64,000 nucleotides of DNA, from assembly GCA_002403095.1 (NCBI GenBank), contig DHHC01000021.1, positions 7,670 to 71,669 of the forward strand, read 5' to 3'. Source of the stretch: Leptolinea sp. UBA4782 (GTDB lineage Bacteria; Chloroflexota; Anaerolineae; Anaerolineales; Anaerolineaceae). Position 1 is the stretch's first letter. Each line of letters begins with the position of its first letter. The position numbers and the translations under genes are program-made. Under the pieces are notes generated by a model. That model had not been told where the DNA came from, did no database searches, and worked only from the letters and a program-made list of their open reading frames with translations. This document shows, piece after piece, positions 17,097-26,155 of the stretch.

Positions 17097-17717
17097 TTAG
17101 TTGCAGGATTCAAACGCGGGCAGGTGATTGTTGAGCGACACCCACTGCAACCGTTCGTATACCCGCTGCAGGTCGGTATTGGTGGTGACCGCCATCAATT
17201 CGTCATACAGGGCACCATCGGCAACTTCCGTTTCAACACCTGCCTGGCAGGCTTCAACCAGTGAGCTAAAGCTGACCGGGGTGGTTAATCCCGGATTATC
17301 CGGCACCTCAACACCGTATTTCTCTGCCTGGCGGATGAGCACATTAACATGCATCTGCTCAGAGCGGACGATCCTGACAAACGGATTCACCTCGATGAAC
17401 TGGTCAACGATGGCACTGTAGAGGTTGTAGGCGCCGTACTCTTCCAGGATGGCATCCTGGAGGGCGGTTTTCTCCTCATCCGATAAAGGCGTAAGGCTTA
17501 CGCCGGAGGAATACCCCTGCCGCATCCCCCCTCCTGCCGGTGTGCCGTCACAGGTTTCGCCGCAACCGCCATAACCTCCCCCGCCGCCCGGTCCGCCTTT
17601 ATTCTCTGCTGCTGCTGCAACAGTGCCTGCAGGTAGAAATGCCGCCAGGCTAATGGCGAGGATGAACGCAGCCGTTAATACAGTCATCACAACACGTGTT
17701 TTATTTTTAGATTTCAT
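17097..17717 (-). CDS. secreted ferritin-like DUF2202 domain protein
   Basis: 206 residues from ATG 17717, which follows AAGGAGAAAAACC. A signal peptide (to about residue 37) is followed by a Gly-rich, Cys-containing stretch (GGPGGGGGYGGCGETCDG), then the helical DUF2202 ferritin-like domain. That domain has Glu and His residues spaced as di-metal ligands: LQDAILEEYGAYNLY, SEQMHVNVLIRQAEKYG, and a closing LQWVSLNNHLPAF. Members are suspected metal or oxidative-stress proteins. The secreted location makes cytosolic iron storage unlikely. Confidence 0.8.
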   Translation of the reverse strand: MKSKNKTRVVMTVLTAAFILAISLAAFLPAGTVAAAAENKGGPGGGGGYGGCGETCDGTPAGGGMRQGYSSGVSLTPLSDEEKTALQDAILEEYGAYNLYSAIVDQFIEVNPFVRIVRSEQMHVNVLIRQAEKYGVEVPDNPGLTTPVSFSSLVEACQAGVETEVADGALYDELMAVTTNTDLQRVYERLQWVSLNNHLPAFESCN

Positions 17718-17816
17718 GGTTTTTCTCCTTGTTGTATTTGTTCCAATGAACAAGGCAAGGATACCGCGCCCAGGTGAAGGGACAACAAAGAGTTTGTAAA
17801 AATTCAGTAAAGAAAG

Positions 17817-19703
17817 TCAGCCAGCAGCAGGGCGCCTTATGACTTCGATCCTGTGCAGCCCGCCCCGTTCGGCAGGGATGTACTGCCAAACCTGGGGCAT
17901 TTCACACGGGAGGAGTTCCCCATCCGAAACCTTAAAGGAGAAACCATGCGGATATTGCAGGTCCGAGAGAAAGATTTCGGTTGGCTGCGTAACAGCCGGG
18001 TCGTCCTGAAATTCGAACAGAAATTTCCCGCTGCGGAAATCGAAGGCCAGCTTCTGCAGCCTGCCTGCAATCCGCATGGGATACGGCCGGACAAATGCCT
18101 TTGTTGCCCTCCCGCCGGAATCGGGATCCTGCGGATCGTGTTGCTGGTCGCGCGAGAAGATGGAGAAGTCCTCATCATTCCATTTATCCCCGCGCTGGTT
18201 GGTGTTATCGGCGCAGTAATTCCAGAGCGCGGTGCTGAGCAAGTTTGCCTCCATCACCTGGTAAGAGGTATCCAGAGTGCGGACCTGGGCGCTGAAATCA
18301 CCCGTCTGGTATGCCTTTTTCCTGTGCATATCGTAGGGGATGCCAAACTCTCCCACCAGGCTGGGAATTCCACCCAATTTATGTTCAGAGAATTCCCTGA
18401 TCCTGCCAACTTGCCGTGTAAAAGTTTTCAGAATGTTCTTCTTCCCCAGGATCGGTTTTTCGGTATCAACATCCATGGTAAAGAATGGTATGTGCCGTTT
18501 CGAGACCAAGGTGATATCATCGTACCAGTGGGTGGCATTCACCAGCCCCTCGGGTTGGTTGGATTCCCAGTGCGGCATCTCCCCATGCGGGTCGCCCTCG
18601 ATGAACATGAACGCCTCCGGGTGAACCGCCCGGATGGTATAGGTGAACTTGTCGATGAACGGTCGCAGGTACTGCTGGGCATAATTGACCGGCTGCCCAT
18701 TCTGTAGAGCAAAGTAATCCGGCTGCAGCAGAACCGGCTTGCCAGCCTGGTTGTAATCCCATACACCATGCTGACGCCAAATGCAGCCGCGCCCATCCGA
18801 CCAGGCGCTCTCTCTTTCCTGGTTGAGCAGCGGCTTCCCGGTTCTTACAAAACCCGTCAGACCAATCTTCCAGGTATCCACCTGGAGCGGGTTGCCGTCT
18901 CCCAGCACCATACCCTCATAAGGCGTGGGGCAGTATCCCCAGCGTACCCTGAGAGGAAATTTATCCAGGTCCTGGATGCCGATATATCCGGCAGATGGCT
19001 CGTTCAGGGTGTCATACCCGATCACATGAGGCATGTCTTTCAACCGCATAGCAACCTGGCTGACCGCCTGGATGTAATGGTTCTGCAGGTAATCCTGGAT
19101 GGGCTGCCCATCTACCTGCAATTGCGGTGCAAAGTCGTTGCCCCCGAAGAACAGGGTGAACATGGTGCTACAGGCAAGCTTGGCGGCATTCGTCGCCCAG
19201 ATCATGCGCGGCAGCGGGTCGCCCACCTGGCTGTGAACTACAGCTGCTCCATTTTTGGTGAAGCGGGTCATCTCCAACCCGGCCGCTTCCAGCGTCCATC
19301 CGGGAGCGCCGTCTCCGCCGGTGAAACGGCTCCACACGTCCTGGTGGGGGTTGATGAACACGGAAAAACCATATTCTCCCGCCCTGCGGACAACTTCCTC
19401 AATATAATCCAGGTACTCCGTGTCGTACTCGCCTGGCCCGGCATACTCAATGGCTTCCCAGGTGACCAGGAACCGCAGCAGCGTGAATCCCCAGCGGCGC
19501 AGGCGGGAAAAATGCTCATCTGCCTCTTCCAGCGGGAAAGGCCTGCCGACAAAGGAGACATTGCGGTGGTCAAAGAAGCCTTCACGGCGGTAGGTTGAAC
19601 CGTCGGGTCGGTATGGCACTTTGGAACTGCCCCCCAGGTTCACCCCCCGCAGCAAGAGCTGCCTGCCATGTTCATCGATGAAAGTGTCGCCTTGAATGTG
19701 CAT
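17817..19703 (-). CDS. glycoside hydrolase family 5 (endoglycoceramidase/steryl-glucosidase-like)
   Basis: 628 residues from ATG 19703 (site AGGGAGAAGG). GH5 TIM barrel: the start HGRQLLLRGVNLGGSSK, the acid/base Glu in YDTLNEPSAG, the nucleophile Glu in LVGEFGIPYD, and a C-terminal beta-sandwich (about 545-628). The large inserts and the GVNLGGSSK opening recall glycolipid-type GH5 enzymes (GH5_12, steryl glucosidase or glucocerebrosidase-like) more than cellulases. No signal peptide is visible, so it is probably intracellular and acts on imported or membrane glycosides. Confidence 0.82.
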   Translation of the reverse strand: MHIQGDTFIDEHGRQLLLRGVNLGGSSKVPYRPDGSTYRREGFFDHRNVSFVGRPFPLEEADEHFSRLRRWGFTLLRFLVTWEAIEYAGPGEYDTEYLDYIEEVVRRAGEYGFSVFINPHQDVWSRFTGGDGAPGWTLEAAGLEMTRFTKNGAAVVHSQVGDPLPRMIWATNAAKLACSTMFTLFFGGNDFAPQLQVDGQPIQDYLQNHYIQAVSQVAMRLKDMPHVIGYDTLNEPSAGYIGIQDLDKFPLRVRWGYCPTPYEGMVLGDGNPLQVDTWKIGLTGFVRTGKPLLNQERESAWSDGRGCIWRQHGVWDYNQAGKPVLLQPDYFALQNGQPVNYAQQYLRPFIDKFTYTIRAVHPEAFMFIEGDPHGEMPHWESNQPEGLVNATHWYDDITLVSKRHIPFFTMDVDTEKPILGKKNILKTFTRQVGRIREFSEHKLGGIPSLVGEFGIPYDMHRKKAYQTGDFSAQVRTLDTSYQVMEANLLSTALWNYCADNTNQRGDKWNDEDFSIFSRDQQHDPQDPDSGGRATKAFVRPYPMRIAGRLQKLAFDFRSGKFLFEFQDDPAVTQPTEIFLSDLQYPHGFSFKVSDGELLPCEMPQVWQYIPAERGGLHRIEVIRRPAAG

Positions 19704-19779
19704 TGCCTTCTCCCTGTCGAGCAATCGTCCCTACTATTATATACAAGGCCGCCTGTGCCTGCCCCCTACGCATTGCAAG

Positions 19780-20035
19780 AGGTCTCGCCTCGAAAAGTCC
19801 AATGCGAGATCCTTCGGTCGCAAGCTTCCTCAGGATGACAAAAAGGTACATCCTTCATTCACATTTTTCTGTCACTCTGGGCAGAGCGATGAATCCCGGC
19901 TTGCTGTTTTTGTCACCCTGAACGCAGTGAAGGGTCTCGCCTTTACCCGTTTGTCATTTTGAGCGAAGCGAAAAATCTAGCCTTGAAAGAATCAGAGCAA
20001 GATCCTTTGGTCATTCTTCCCTCAGGATGGCAAAT
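19780..20035. repeat. cluster of dispersed intergenic repeats
   Basis: The gap from 19704 to 20087 holds no gene. It contains several related pieces: GATCCTTCGGTCGC...CTCAGGATGACA (19808-19840), TGTCACTCTGGGCAGAGCGATGAATC (19870-19895), TGTCACCCTGAACGCAGTGAAGGGTCTCGC (19911-19940) and TGTCATTTTGAGCGAAGCGAAAAATCT (19952-19978), the last followed by another GATCC...CTCAGGATGGCA end. It is the same family as at 10461. No open frame or transposase is present. Confidence 0.8.
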
Positions 20036-20043
20036 ACATATAA

Positions 20044-20074
20044 AAGAGAGAGCGGATCATCTCCGCTCTCTCTT
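20044..20074 (-). terminator. intrinsic terminator after AOR gene
   Basis: A perfect 13-bp stem (AAGAGAGAGCGGA 20044-20056, TCCGCTCTCTCTT 20062-20074) just downstream of the minus-strand AOR stop. Confidence 0.75.
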
Positions 20075-20087
20075 GGTTTCGGTTCGC

Positions 20088-21995
20088 TTACATTACTTCC
20101 ACAACCCAGTCCAGCTTCAGTTCAGCCAGTTTTTCGGGGGTAGGGTTGCCGGTCTGGATATCCCAGCCCATCAGGCGGTAGTATTCATCCTTCATCCCTT
20201 CGAACTCTTCGCGGGTGTAATGGATACCCTTGGAAGGCCCGGTGCCCTGCAGCGGGCGAAAGAATTTGGGTGCCAGGTCATCATCCTTGCGGGTGAAGCC
20301 CTCGCGCATATTGAACGCCCGCAGCAAATTGATACGCCGCTCGCCGTACTCAAAGACATCTTCCATGCTCAGGTCCCACCCGGTAACCGCACGCAGCATC
20401 TCAACCAGTTCAGCCGGGAAGTAGAGCACCCAGCCGACACCCCAAACGAAGGAGCATAGTCCCATCATATCCACACAGGAGAGCACTTTCTGGGTCACTG
20501 CCACGAGTTTGGAACGCTCTTTATCAATAACACCCGGTTTGATGAAGTTGGTCATGCCGATCTGGCTCATGCGCAGGCGGGCATCTTCACCGGCTGTCTC
20601 TTCAATGCTGCCGTCATGCTCAGTCTGGGTGTGGTCAGCGCCGAAGGGGTTGACAGCATAGATCAAACCCATCGACCGTTTCACCTGCGGCATGTGTGCC
20701 GGGGCTTCCTGCCCTTTGGCGGTTGCCAGGTTATCCTCAGTGCCCCTACCGATGATCTTAGATGCCTTGGCCGACCCTTCAGCCAGGATGTTTCCGAAAC
20801 CTTCGCGTTTAGCGATCAGTTCGACCATCTTTAGCATGGCATCGGCATTGCCGAAATGCAGGTCAATCCCGCCGGTATCTTCCAGGGTGAGCTGTCCTTT
20901 TTCAAAAGACTCCATCGCCCAGGCAATGGTGGCGCCGCAGGTGATGGTGTCCAGCCCGTTCTGGTTGCACATCTGGTTGGCCAGGGCGATTGCGCTCAGG
21001 TCGGATATGGCACAATAGGAGCCAAAGGTGCCGATGGTCTCATACTCGGGGCCGCCAAAGCGCCCTTCCACCTTGATGCCCTTGTACTCGGTTTCGACAA
21101 CCCTCTTGCAGCGGATGGTGCAGGAGAAGCAGGTATCGCGCTTGACCAGGATGGTATTGGTCATCACATCTCCGCCGATGGTCTCGTGGCCTTCAAACTG
21201 GCCCTCGTTGTAATTGCGGGTGGGAAGCCCGCCGGTAAAGTTCTGCCAGCCCACACCGCCGGCGGTTCCATCGACATGCAGGCCGTGGCTCGAGGGGGTA
21301 TCTGGGATGCGCTTGGTGCCGCGCAGGAAGAGTTCGGTCAACGCCTTGGGGTCTGCAGCTTTCTTCCTCAATGCGCCCTGGACAACAATAGCCTTGAGGT
21401 TCTTGGAACCCATGACAGCACCCATGCCGGTACGCCCGTTGGCGCGGTTCATCATACTGATGATGGCAGCAAACCTGACCTTGTTCTCGCCGGCAGGTCC
21501 AATTTGCAGGATCTGCACATTGGTGTCTTTAAGCTCCTGTTTGATCAGCTCTTCAGATTCATGGGTTTGCTTGCCCCAGAGGTGGGCAGCATCACGGATC
21601 TCAACCTCGCCTTCGTTGATCCACAGGTATACCGGGCTGGCGGCTTTCCCCCGCACCACGATCCCGTCAAAACCGGCATGTTTCAGCCTGGCAGGGAAGA
21701 ACCCGCCACTCTGGCTGTCGCCGATTGCGCCGGTGAGGGGCGACTTCGCGTTCACACTGATCCTGGATTGCCCGGAGATGAGCAGCCCGGTGGGCATACC
21801 AGTAAAGAAAGTCATTACATTGGCAGGATCGAAGGCGTCAATACCCTTGGGGGTCTCTTTGAGGATGTAAGTTAACCCCATCGCGCTTCCGCCGCCATAG
21901 GTGCGATAAAAGGATTCCGGGGGTTCTTCTACCCACGTAGTCCGTTTGGTGAGGTCAACGTGCAAAATCTTTCCATTGATGCATTCAAGTGCCAT
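20088..21995 (-). CDS. aldehyde:ferredoxin oxidoreductase (AOR) family protein
   Basis: 635 residues from ATG 21995 (site GGAGAAAG). A tungsten- or molybdo-pterin enzyme with one 4Fe-4S cluster. Cys289, Cys292 and Cys296 (CFSCTIRC) plus a fourth Cys in LSCVDMMGLCSF match the AOR cluster pattern. The N-terminal pterin-binding motifs include GGGSAMGLTYIL and ARLKHAGFDGIVVRGKA. AORs oxidise aldehydes to acids with ferredoxin. The subgroup, and hence the substrate, cannot be told by eye. The upstream MoaD-like gene probably supplies pterin sulfur. Confidence 0.9.
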   Translation of the reverse strand: MALECINGKILHVDLTKRTTWVEEPPESFYRTYGGGSAMGLTYILKETPKGIDAFDPANVMTFFTGMPTGLLISGQSRISVNAKSPLTGAIGDSQSGGFFPARLKHAGFDGIVVRGKAASPVYLWINEGEVEIRDAAHLWGKQTHESEELIKQELKDTNVQILQIGPAGENKVRFAAIISMMNRANGRTGMGAVMGSKNLKAIVVQGALRKKAADPKALTELFLRGTKRIPDTPSSHGLHVDGTAGGVGWQNFTGGLPTRNYNEGQFEGHETIGGDVMTNTILVKRDTCFSCTIRCKRVVETEYKGIKVEGRFGGPEYETIGTFGSYCAISDLSAIALANQMCNQNGLDTITCGATIAWAMESFEKGQLTLEDTGGIDLHFGNADAMLKMVELIAKREGFGNILAEGSAKASKIIGRGTEDNLATAKGQEAPAHMPQVKRSMGLIYAVNPFGADHTQTEHDGSIEETAGEDARLRMSQIGMTNFIKPGVIDKERSKLVAVTQKVLSCVDMMGLCSFVWGVGWVLYFPAELVEMLRAVTGWDLSMEDVFEYGERRINLLRAFNMREGFTRKDDDLAPKFFRPLQGTGPSKGIHYTREEFEGMKDEYYRLMGWDIQTGNPTPEKLAELKLDWVVEVM

Positions 21996-22067
21996 AGCGC
22001 TTTCTCCAATCTTAATCTGTTGTGTTAAAAGTGTCCTTTGCCAGGCCCCGGAGGGCAAACCTGCACC

Positions 22068-22301
22068 CTACCCGCCGCCGACCGGGCGGAAAACCTGGAC
22101 GGTATCATCGGGCTTCAAATTCATCTGGCGCCCGGTAACGATCTCATCATTAATGGAAACCGCTACTTCCCCCTGGATGCCAAGCTGGTCGAGCAAGTCT
22201 TGCAGTATTGCCTGATCATGGATCTCAAGCGCGCCCTTCCCGTTCTTTTCAGGCGGCAGCAATAAGCGTAATGAGGAATAGAGGACAACATTAACTATCA
22301 T
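22068..22301 (-). CDS. MoaD/ThiS-family sulfur carrier
   Basis: 77 residues, a beta-grasp protein ending in the Gly-Gly that MoaD-type carriers need for thiocarboxylation (tail FRPVGGG). It lies 72 bp upstream of the AOR gene on the same strand. Dedicated MoaD-like genes often accompany AOR genes and help build the dithiolene pterin for W or Mo. Confidence 0.85.
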   Translation of the reverse strand: MIVNVVLYSSLRLLLPPEKNGKGALEIHDQAILQDLLDQLGIQGEVAVSINDEIVTGRQMNLKPDDTVQVFRPVGGG

Positions 22302-22458
22302 AATTTCCCTTGTACCAAGCAGGCTAAACCATTTTACGGGAAAACGCCGCTTAATAACAGGGCATTCGGGTATTTCATCATGGAATGCTTAATTTGACTG
22401 CAGGCTCCCAAAAATATATCCTGCCGGCATAATCCAAACAATTCACAGCCGCCAGCAC

Positions 22459-22857
22459 TTAAGACTGGCTGGATGAGGTTTTTTCCAGTTTTTCCCGCAG
22501 GGAGAGTGGGAAAACGATATTCCAGTCATAGCGCGGACTACGGGATGGTTGTTTCATCGACGCGATATCGATATCCCCGGCTTCATAATCTGCCATAAAC
22601 CGGATCAATGCCAGCGAGACAAACTGGCTGGCAGGGATATGCTCCTGCTCACTCAAATTCTTCAGGTACTTGCGCAATTCTGGCAGGATGTCATATGTTG
22701 CCCGGTTCTCTTTGCGGGCCTGGATTTTCATCCGTTCCCTTTGCTGCCGTTTTTGCTTTTTCTCTTCGCTGGGCGGCTCATTTGCACCCTGAATGGACGC
22801 ATTTACCAGCCCAAAAATGGAATTATCCGCATTAGCATCTGAAGTGTTCATGCGCAT
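22459..22857 (-). CDS. small ribbon-helix-helix-like protein
   Basis: 132 residues. A basic, coiled N-terminal stretch (EEKKQKRQQRERMKIQARKE, about 32-52) leads into a segment resembling a ribbon-helix-helix DNA-binding unit: RATYDILPELRKYLKNLSEQEHIPASQFVSLALIRFM (about 53-90). A Tyr/Trp-containing tail follows. Probably a small DNA-binding regulator or plasmid-type partition protein relative. Not matched to a named family. ATGs at residues 1 and 3 are both possible starts. Confidence 0.6.
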   Translation of the reverse strand: MRMNTSDANADNSIFGLVNASIQGANEPPSEEKKQKRQQRERMKIQARKENRATYDILPELRKYLKNLSEQEHIPASQFVSLALIRFMADYEAGDIDIASMKQPSRSPRYDWNIVFPLSLREKLEKTSSSQS

Positions 22858-22945
22858 AAGGATAACACAAATTTCAAGGGACGCCCCTTCTTATACAGGG
22901 AAGTAAATGCGTTGCTGGACACTACTGGAACCCGGGTTATTCGGG

Positions 22946-23875
22946 TCAATACTCGCTGGCAGATCCCTCTTCGCGCAGCTTGAGATAGGATTCATAGCGC
23001 TGCGGGTGAATCTTGCCCTTCTCTACAGCCGCCCTGACGGCACAACCCGGCTCGGTACGGTGGGTGCAGTCATTGAACTGGCAGTGTTCCACCAGCCCCC
23101 TCAGTTCAGGGAAATACCCGTCCAGTTCCTCCGGGGAGGTATCCCACAACGCCAGCGAGCGCAGCCCTGGCATATCTGCCACATAACCGCCGTTGAGTAG
23201 GGGGAACATCTGCCTTACCACGGTGGTGTGCCTGCCCTTGTTGTGCCAGCTGCTGACCTCGCGGACGGTTAATCCCAATTCGGGCTGGATAGCATTCAGC
23301 AGGGAAGTTTTCCCCACGCCAGAAGGTCCGGTAAAGGCGCTTAATTTATCCTCCAGCAGGGCATGCAACTGGCCGATGCCTGTGCCGGATTTTGTCGAGG
23401 TAAAAATAATGGGGTATCCCAGGGGTTTATACAGCGCAAACATTTCGTGCGCCTGGTCTTCCCCCACCAGGTCAATTTTGTTTGCCACGATCACTGCCGG
23501 TAGCGACTGTTTTTCGCATACCACCAGGAAGCGGTCCAGCATGCGTAAATGCGGTTCAGGGCGGGCGCAGGCAAACACCAGCACAACCTGGTCGGCATTG
23601 GCGAGCATCACCTGGGGCTGCATGCCGCCCGGGGTTGGGGCCAACCTCACCAGGGCAGACCGGCGCGGAAGCATCTCTTCGATTGATCCGGTTCCGTCAT
23701 CCTGCAGGGAAATTTTTACCAGGTCGCCAATGGCAATGAATTCCTGGCCGCTCAAGCCGCGTTTGATCCGCTTGCGCATCTGGCAGGTGACCTCACCCCG
23801 CCCGGTTTGTACCGTATAAAATCCAGACTGCAGCCGCAGCACCTGTCCCTCGAGCAGACCAACTGTTTCAGGCAA
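22946..23875 (-). CDS. rsgA: ribosome small subunit-dependent GTPase A
   Basis: 309 residues. N-terminal OB domain (to about 75), then a circularly permuted GTPase with G4 (ANKID) before G1 (GPSGVGKTSLLN) and G3 (DMPGL). The C-terminal zinc motif has Cys, His and Cys in HCQFNDCTHRTEPGC. RsgA acts in late 30S maturation. It follows the PBP gene by 63 bp on the same strand. Confidence 0.95.
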   Translation of the reverse strand: MPETVGLLEGQVLRLQSGFYTVQTGRGEVTCQMRKRIKRGLSGQEFIAIGDLVKISLQDDGTGSIEEMLPRRSALVRLAPTPGGMQPQVMLANADQVVLVFACARPEPHLRMLDRFLVVCEKQSLPAVIVANKIDLVGEDQAHEMFALYKPLGYPIIFTSTKSGTGIGQLHALLEDKLSAFTGPSGVGKTSLLNAIQPELGLTVREVSSWHNKGRHTTVVRQMFPLLNGGYVADMPGLRSLALWDTSPEELDGYFPELRGLVEHCQFNDCTHRTEPGCAVRAAVEKGKIHPQRYESYLKLREEGSASEY

Positions 23876-23938
23876 GGAGCAAAAACCCTTTCATAAACAG
23901 GAAATCTGCACGGCGGAACAAAAACGGTGCGGGTATCA

Positions 23939-26155
23939 TCATGGGGTGGGTGTCACCTCGGGCGTTTCGGTTGGTTCAGGTGTATCGGTGTACAGCGGTG
24001 TGGGGGTCTTGGTGGAATAGTAAGTCGATTCCCAGGGGTAGAGGGTGGTCGGCGCACCGCGGTAGTAAAGTTCCAGCACCCTGCGGAAGATCGGGACAGC
24101 AAACTCTGAACCCTCGCCCACGTTCTCAACCAGCACCACAACGGCGATATCAGGCCTGTCTGTGCGGTTGTCATCGGTATAGCCGGCAAACCAGGCATGC
24201 GGTTTACCCATCGGGTTGGTGGCAGTGCCGGTTTTGCCGTAAATGGTATAGCCGGTAGTCACCAGGCGGTGGGCTGTGCCGCGTTCATGTTCCACCACGC
24301 TGCGCATGGCATCCTGGATGATCTCCAGGTTTTCCGTGCTGATGGGCAGCTTTCCGCGTGTCACCGGGCTGAACTCTTTGGTTACCGTCCCGTCAATGGC
24401 GACCACTTTATCCACCACCTGGGGCTGCAGCAGGGTTCCGCCATTGCCGATAGCTGCAATGAAATCCGCCACCTGCAGGGGTGTTACCAGCATGGCGCCC
24501 TGCCCGATCCCCTGCTGGACAGCATCACCTTCGTTTTGCGGGTAAGGAATGCTGCCGATATCTTCCGCTACCTGCCCGATACCGGTCGCGGAACCTAATC
24601 CGAATCCTTTCGCCATTTCCGTCACTGCATCCGGCTCATTCTGGCGGAAGAGCTCCAGCCCGATATGGTAAAACCACGGGTTGCAGGAGCGCATCAAGCC
24701 TTCCGGCAGGGTCAGGTCGCCGCTGGGAGCAACACCCCTTTCATAGGTCCAATCGTAAAAAACCTGCCCGGGCAATTCAGTGAATTCGTGTCCGCAATAG
24801 TAACTGGAATATTGGTTAAATATCCCGGTCTCAAGGGCAGCGGCCATGGTGACGATCTTGAATACCGAGCCAAGCGGGTACCCGCCTTGGGTAGCCCGGT
24901 TGAGCAATGGCTGCTCTTCAGAGGCAAATAGGTCCTGCAGCAGGTAACTGCTGTTGGCATTGGAGGTTTCAAAGGAATTGGGGTCAAAGGCGGGGGAGGA
25001 AGCTATGGCAACCACTTTGCCGGTATCGACTTCCAGAACCACAATGGCGCCCCTGAACCCGGCAATGGCTTGCTGCACGCCGCGCTGGAATTCGCTGTCG
25101 ATGGTCGTATAAATAGTTTGCGCGGCGACCGAATCGCGTTTCCCGAGGCGGGTTACAATCTGGCCTTGCGGATCCACCACCAGCAAGCTGGCCCCACGCG
25201 TGCCGGCCAGGTATTCTTCACCCCATTTTTCAATACCAGCCGCACCAACCTTCTCATCGCCGCGGTAACCCAGTCGGCGGTATTCGTCCACCTCTTCTGC
25301 AAAAATTGACTGGACATACCCGATTGTATGGGGGGCAACCCCGCCGTAATTGTAAAACCGGGCGCTGTACTTGGTCATCCACAAGCCGGTAAACTTCGAA
25401 AGGACATTGAAACGCGCCTCCACTTCGCTGGCAGAAGCTTCCCCAACCGGGACATACCAATTTGCATCGCGGATGTCATCGTACAGGTTTTGGATGGCAG
25501 CGATGGGTTTATCGATCAGGTTTGAAAGCTCTGCGAGCAGCGAGCCTTCTGCGTCCCCAATTTCAGCCGGGACAACTCCCAGCGCTACCGCATCCTGCTG
25601 GGCAGCCAGCGGCTCACCGTTCCGGTCAAAGATGATCCCGCGCGAAGGGACGGTAATATCCATCATCAGGTAATTGCCGCCCTTAAGCTCCGGCATGATC
25701 ATGCCATCATCCCACAGGATCTTCCAGGTACCGTCCCCCATTTCCAGGTTCATGACCATATCCCGCTCCAGCGTTCCCACCATGCTGGTGTTGTATGTGA
25801 CACCATATGAAACCTGGGCATTGCCGGGGTTGGTGAGGGTGGAATTGATCTTGTATGCAAGCGAAACCAGGCTGAGGTTGATCGCGGTGTTGTTATACCT
25901 TTTTGTGAAATCTTCCTGGCTGATGGCATCCTGGCTGACGCGCGCAAGCATGGCGTACATGGCCGGATAATCTTCAGCGGCCCAGGCATCCAGAAAAGCC
26001 CCGGCTGCCGCGGCGGCATCCGGCGCGCTGGTGACATTCACCACCGGCGTGGGAAGGGAGATTGTAGGCGTACCTGTTACCTCGCCTGCGGGTGGATTAA
26101 CCGAGCAGGCGGTGATCACAATCAAAACCAGTATCGACCAGATGCGTTTTTTCAT
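23939..26155 (-). CDS. penicillin-binding protein with MecA-type N-terminal domain (lipoprotein)
   Basis: 738 residues. Lipobox ITAC with Cys17, an NTF2-like MecA N-terminal domain (about 48-155), a PBP dimerisation domain (about 170-330), and a transpeptidase with SVFK (Ser430-Lys433), SCN (490-492) and KTG (641-643). A Thr/Pro-rich C-terminal tail follows. Peptidoglycan transpeptidase of class B/PBP2 type acting outside the membrane. The NTF2 domain is shared with low-affinity PBPs such as MecA and PBP5fm, so reduced beta-lactam affinity is possible but not shown. It overlaps the maf gene by 4 bp. Confidence 0.92.
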   Translation of the reverse strand: MKKRIWSILVLIVITACSVNPPAGEVTGTPTISLPTPVVNVTSAPDAAAAAGAFLDAWAAEDYPAMYAMLARVSQDAISQEDFTKRYNNTAINLSLVSLAYKINSTLTNPGNAQVSYGVTYNTSMVGTLERDMVMNLEMGDGTWKILWDDGMIMPELKGGNYLMMDITVPSRGIIFDRNGEPLAAQQDAVALGVVPAEIGDAEGSLLAELSNLIDKPIAAIQNLYDDIRDANWYVPVGEASASEVEARFNVLSKFTGLWMTKYSARFYNYGGVAPHTIGYVQSIFAEEVDEYRRLGYRGDEKVGAAGIEKWGEEYLAGTRGASLLVVDPQGQIVTRLGKRDSVAAQTIYTTIDSEFQRGVQQAIAGFRGAIVVLEVDTGKVVAIASSPAFDPNSFETSNANSSYLLQDLFASEEQPLLNRATQGGYPLGSVFKIVTMAAALETGIFNQYSSYYCGHEFTELPGQVFYDWTYERGVAPSGDLTLPEGLMRSCNPWFYHIGLELFRQNEPDAVTEMAKGFGLGSATGIGQVAEDIGSIPYPQNEGDAVQQGIGQGAMLVTPLQVADFIAAIGNGGTLLQPQVVDKVVAIDGTVTKEFSPVTRGKLPISTENLEIIQDAMRSVVEHERGTAHRLVTTGYTIYGKTGTATNPMGKPHAWFAGYTDDNRTDRPDIAVVVLVENVGEGSEFAVPIFRRVLELYYRGAPTTLYPWESTYYSTKTPTPLYTDTPEPTETPEVTPTP

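Noticed and set aside
17853..18707. 284-codon plus-strand frame
   Set aside because: Antisense to the GH5 gene, whose catalytic motifs are intact.
20856..21875. 339-codon plus-strand frame
   Set aside because: It lies opposite the AOR gene, whose metal-cluster motifs are intact. The frame has no family motif and is a codon-bias shadow.
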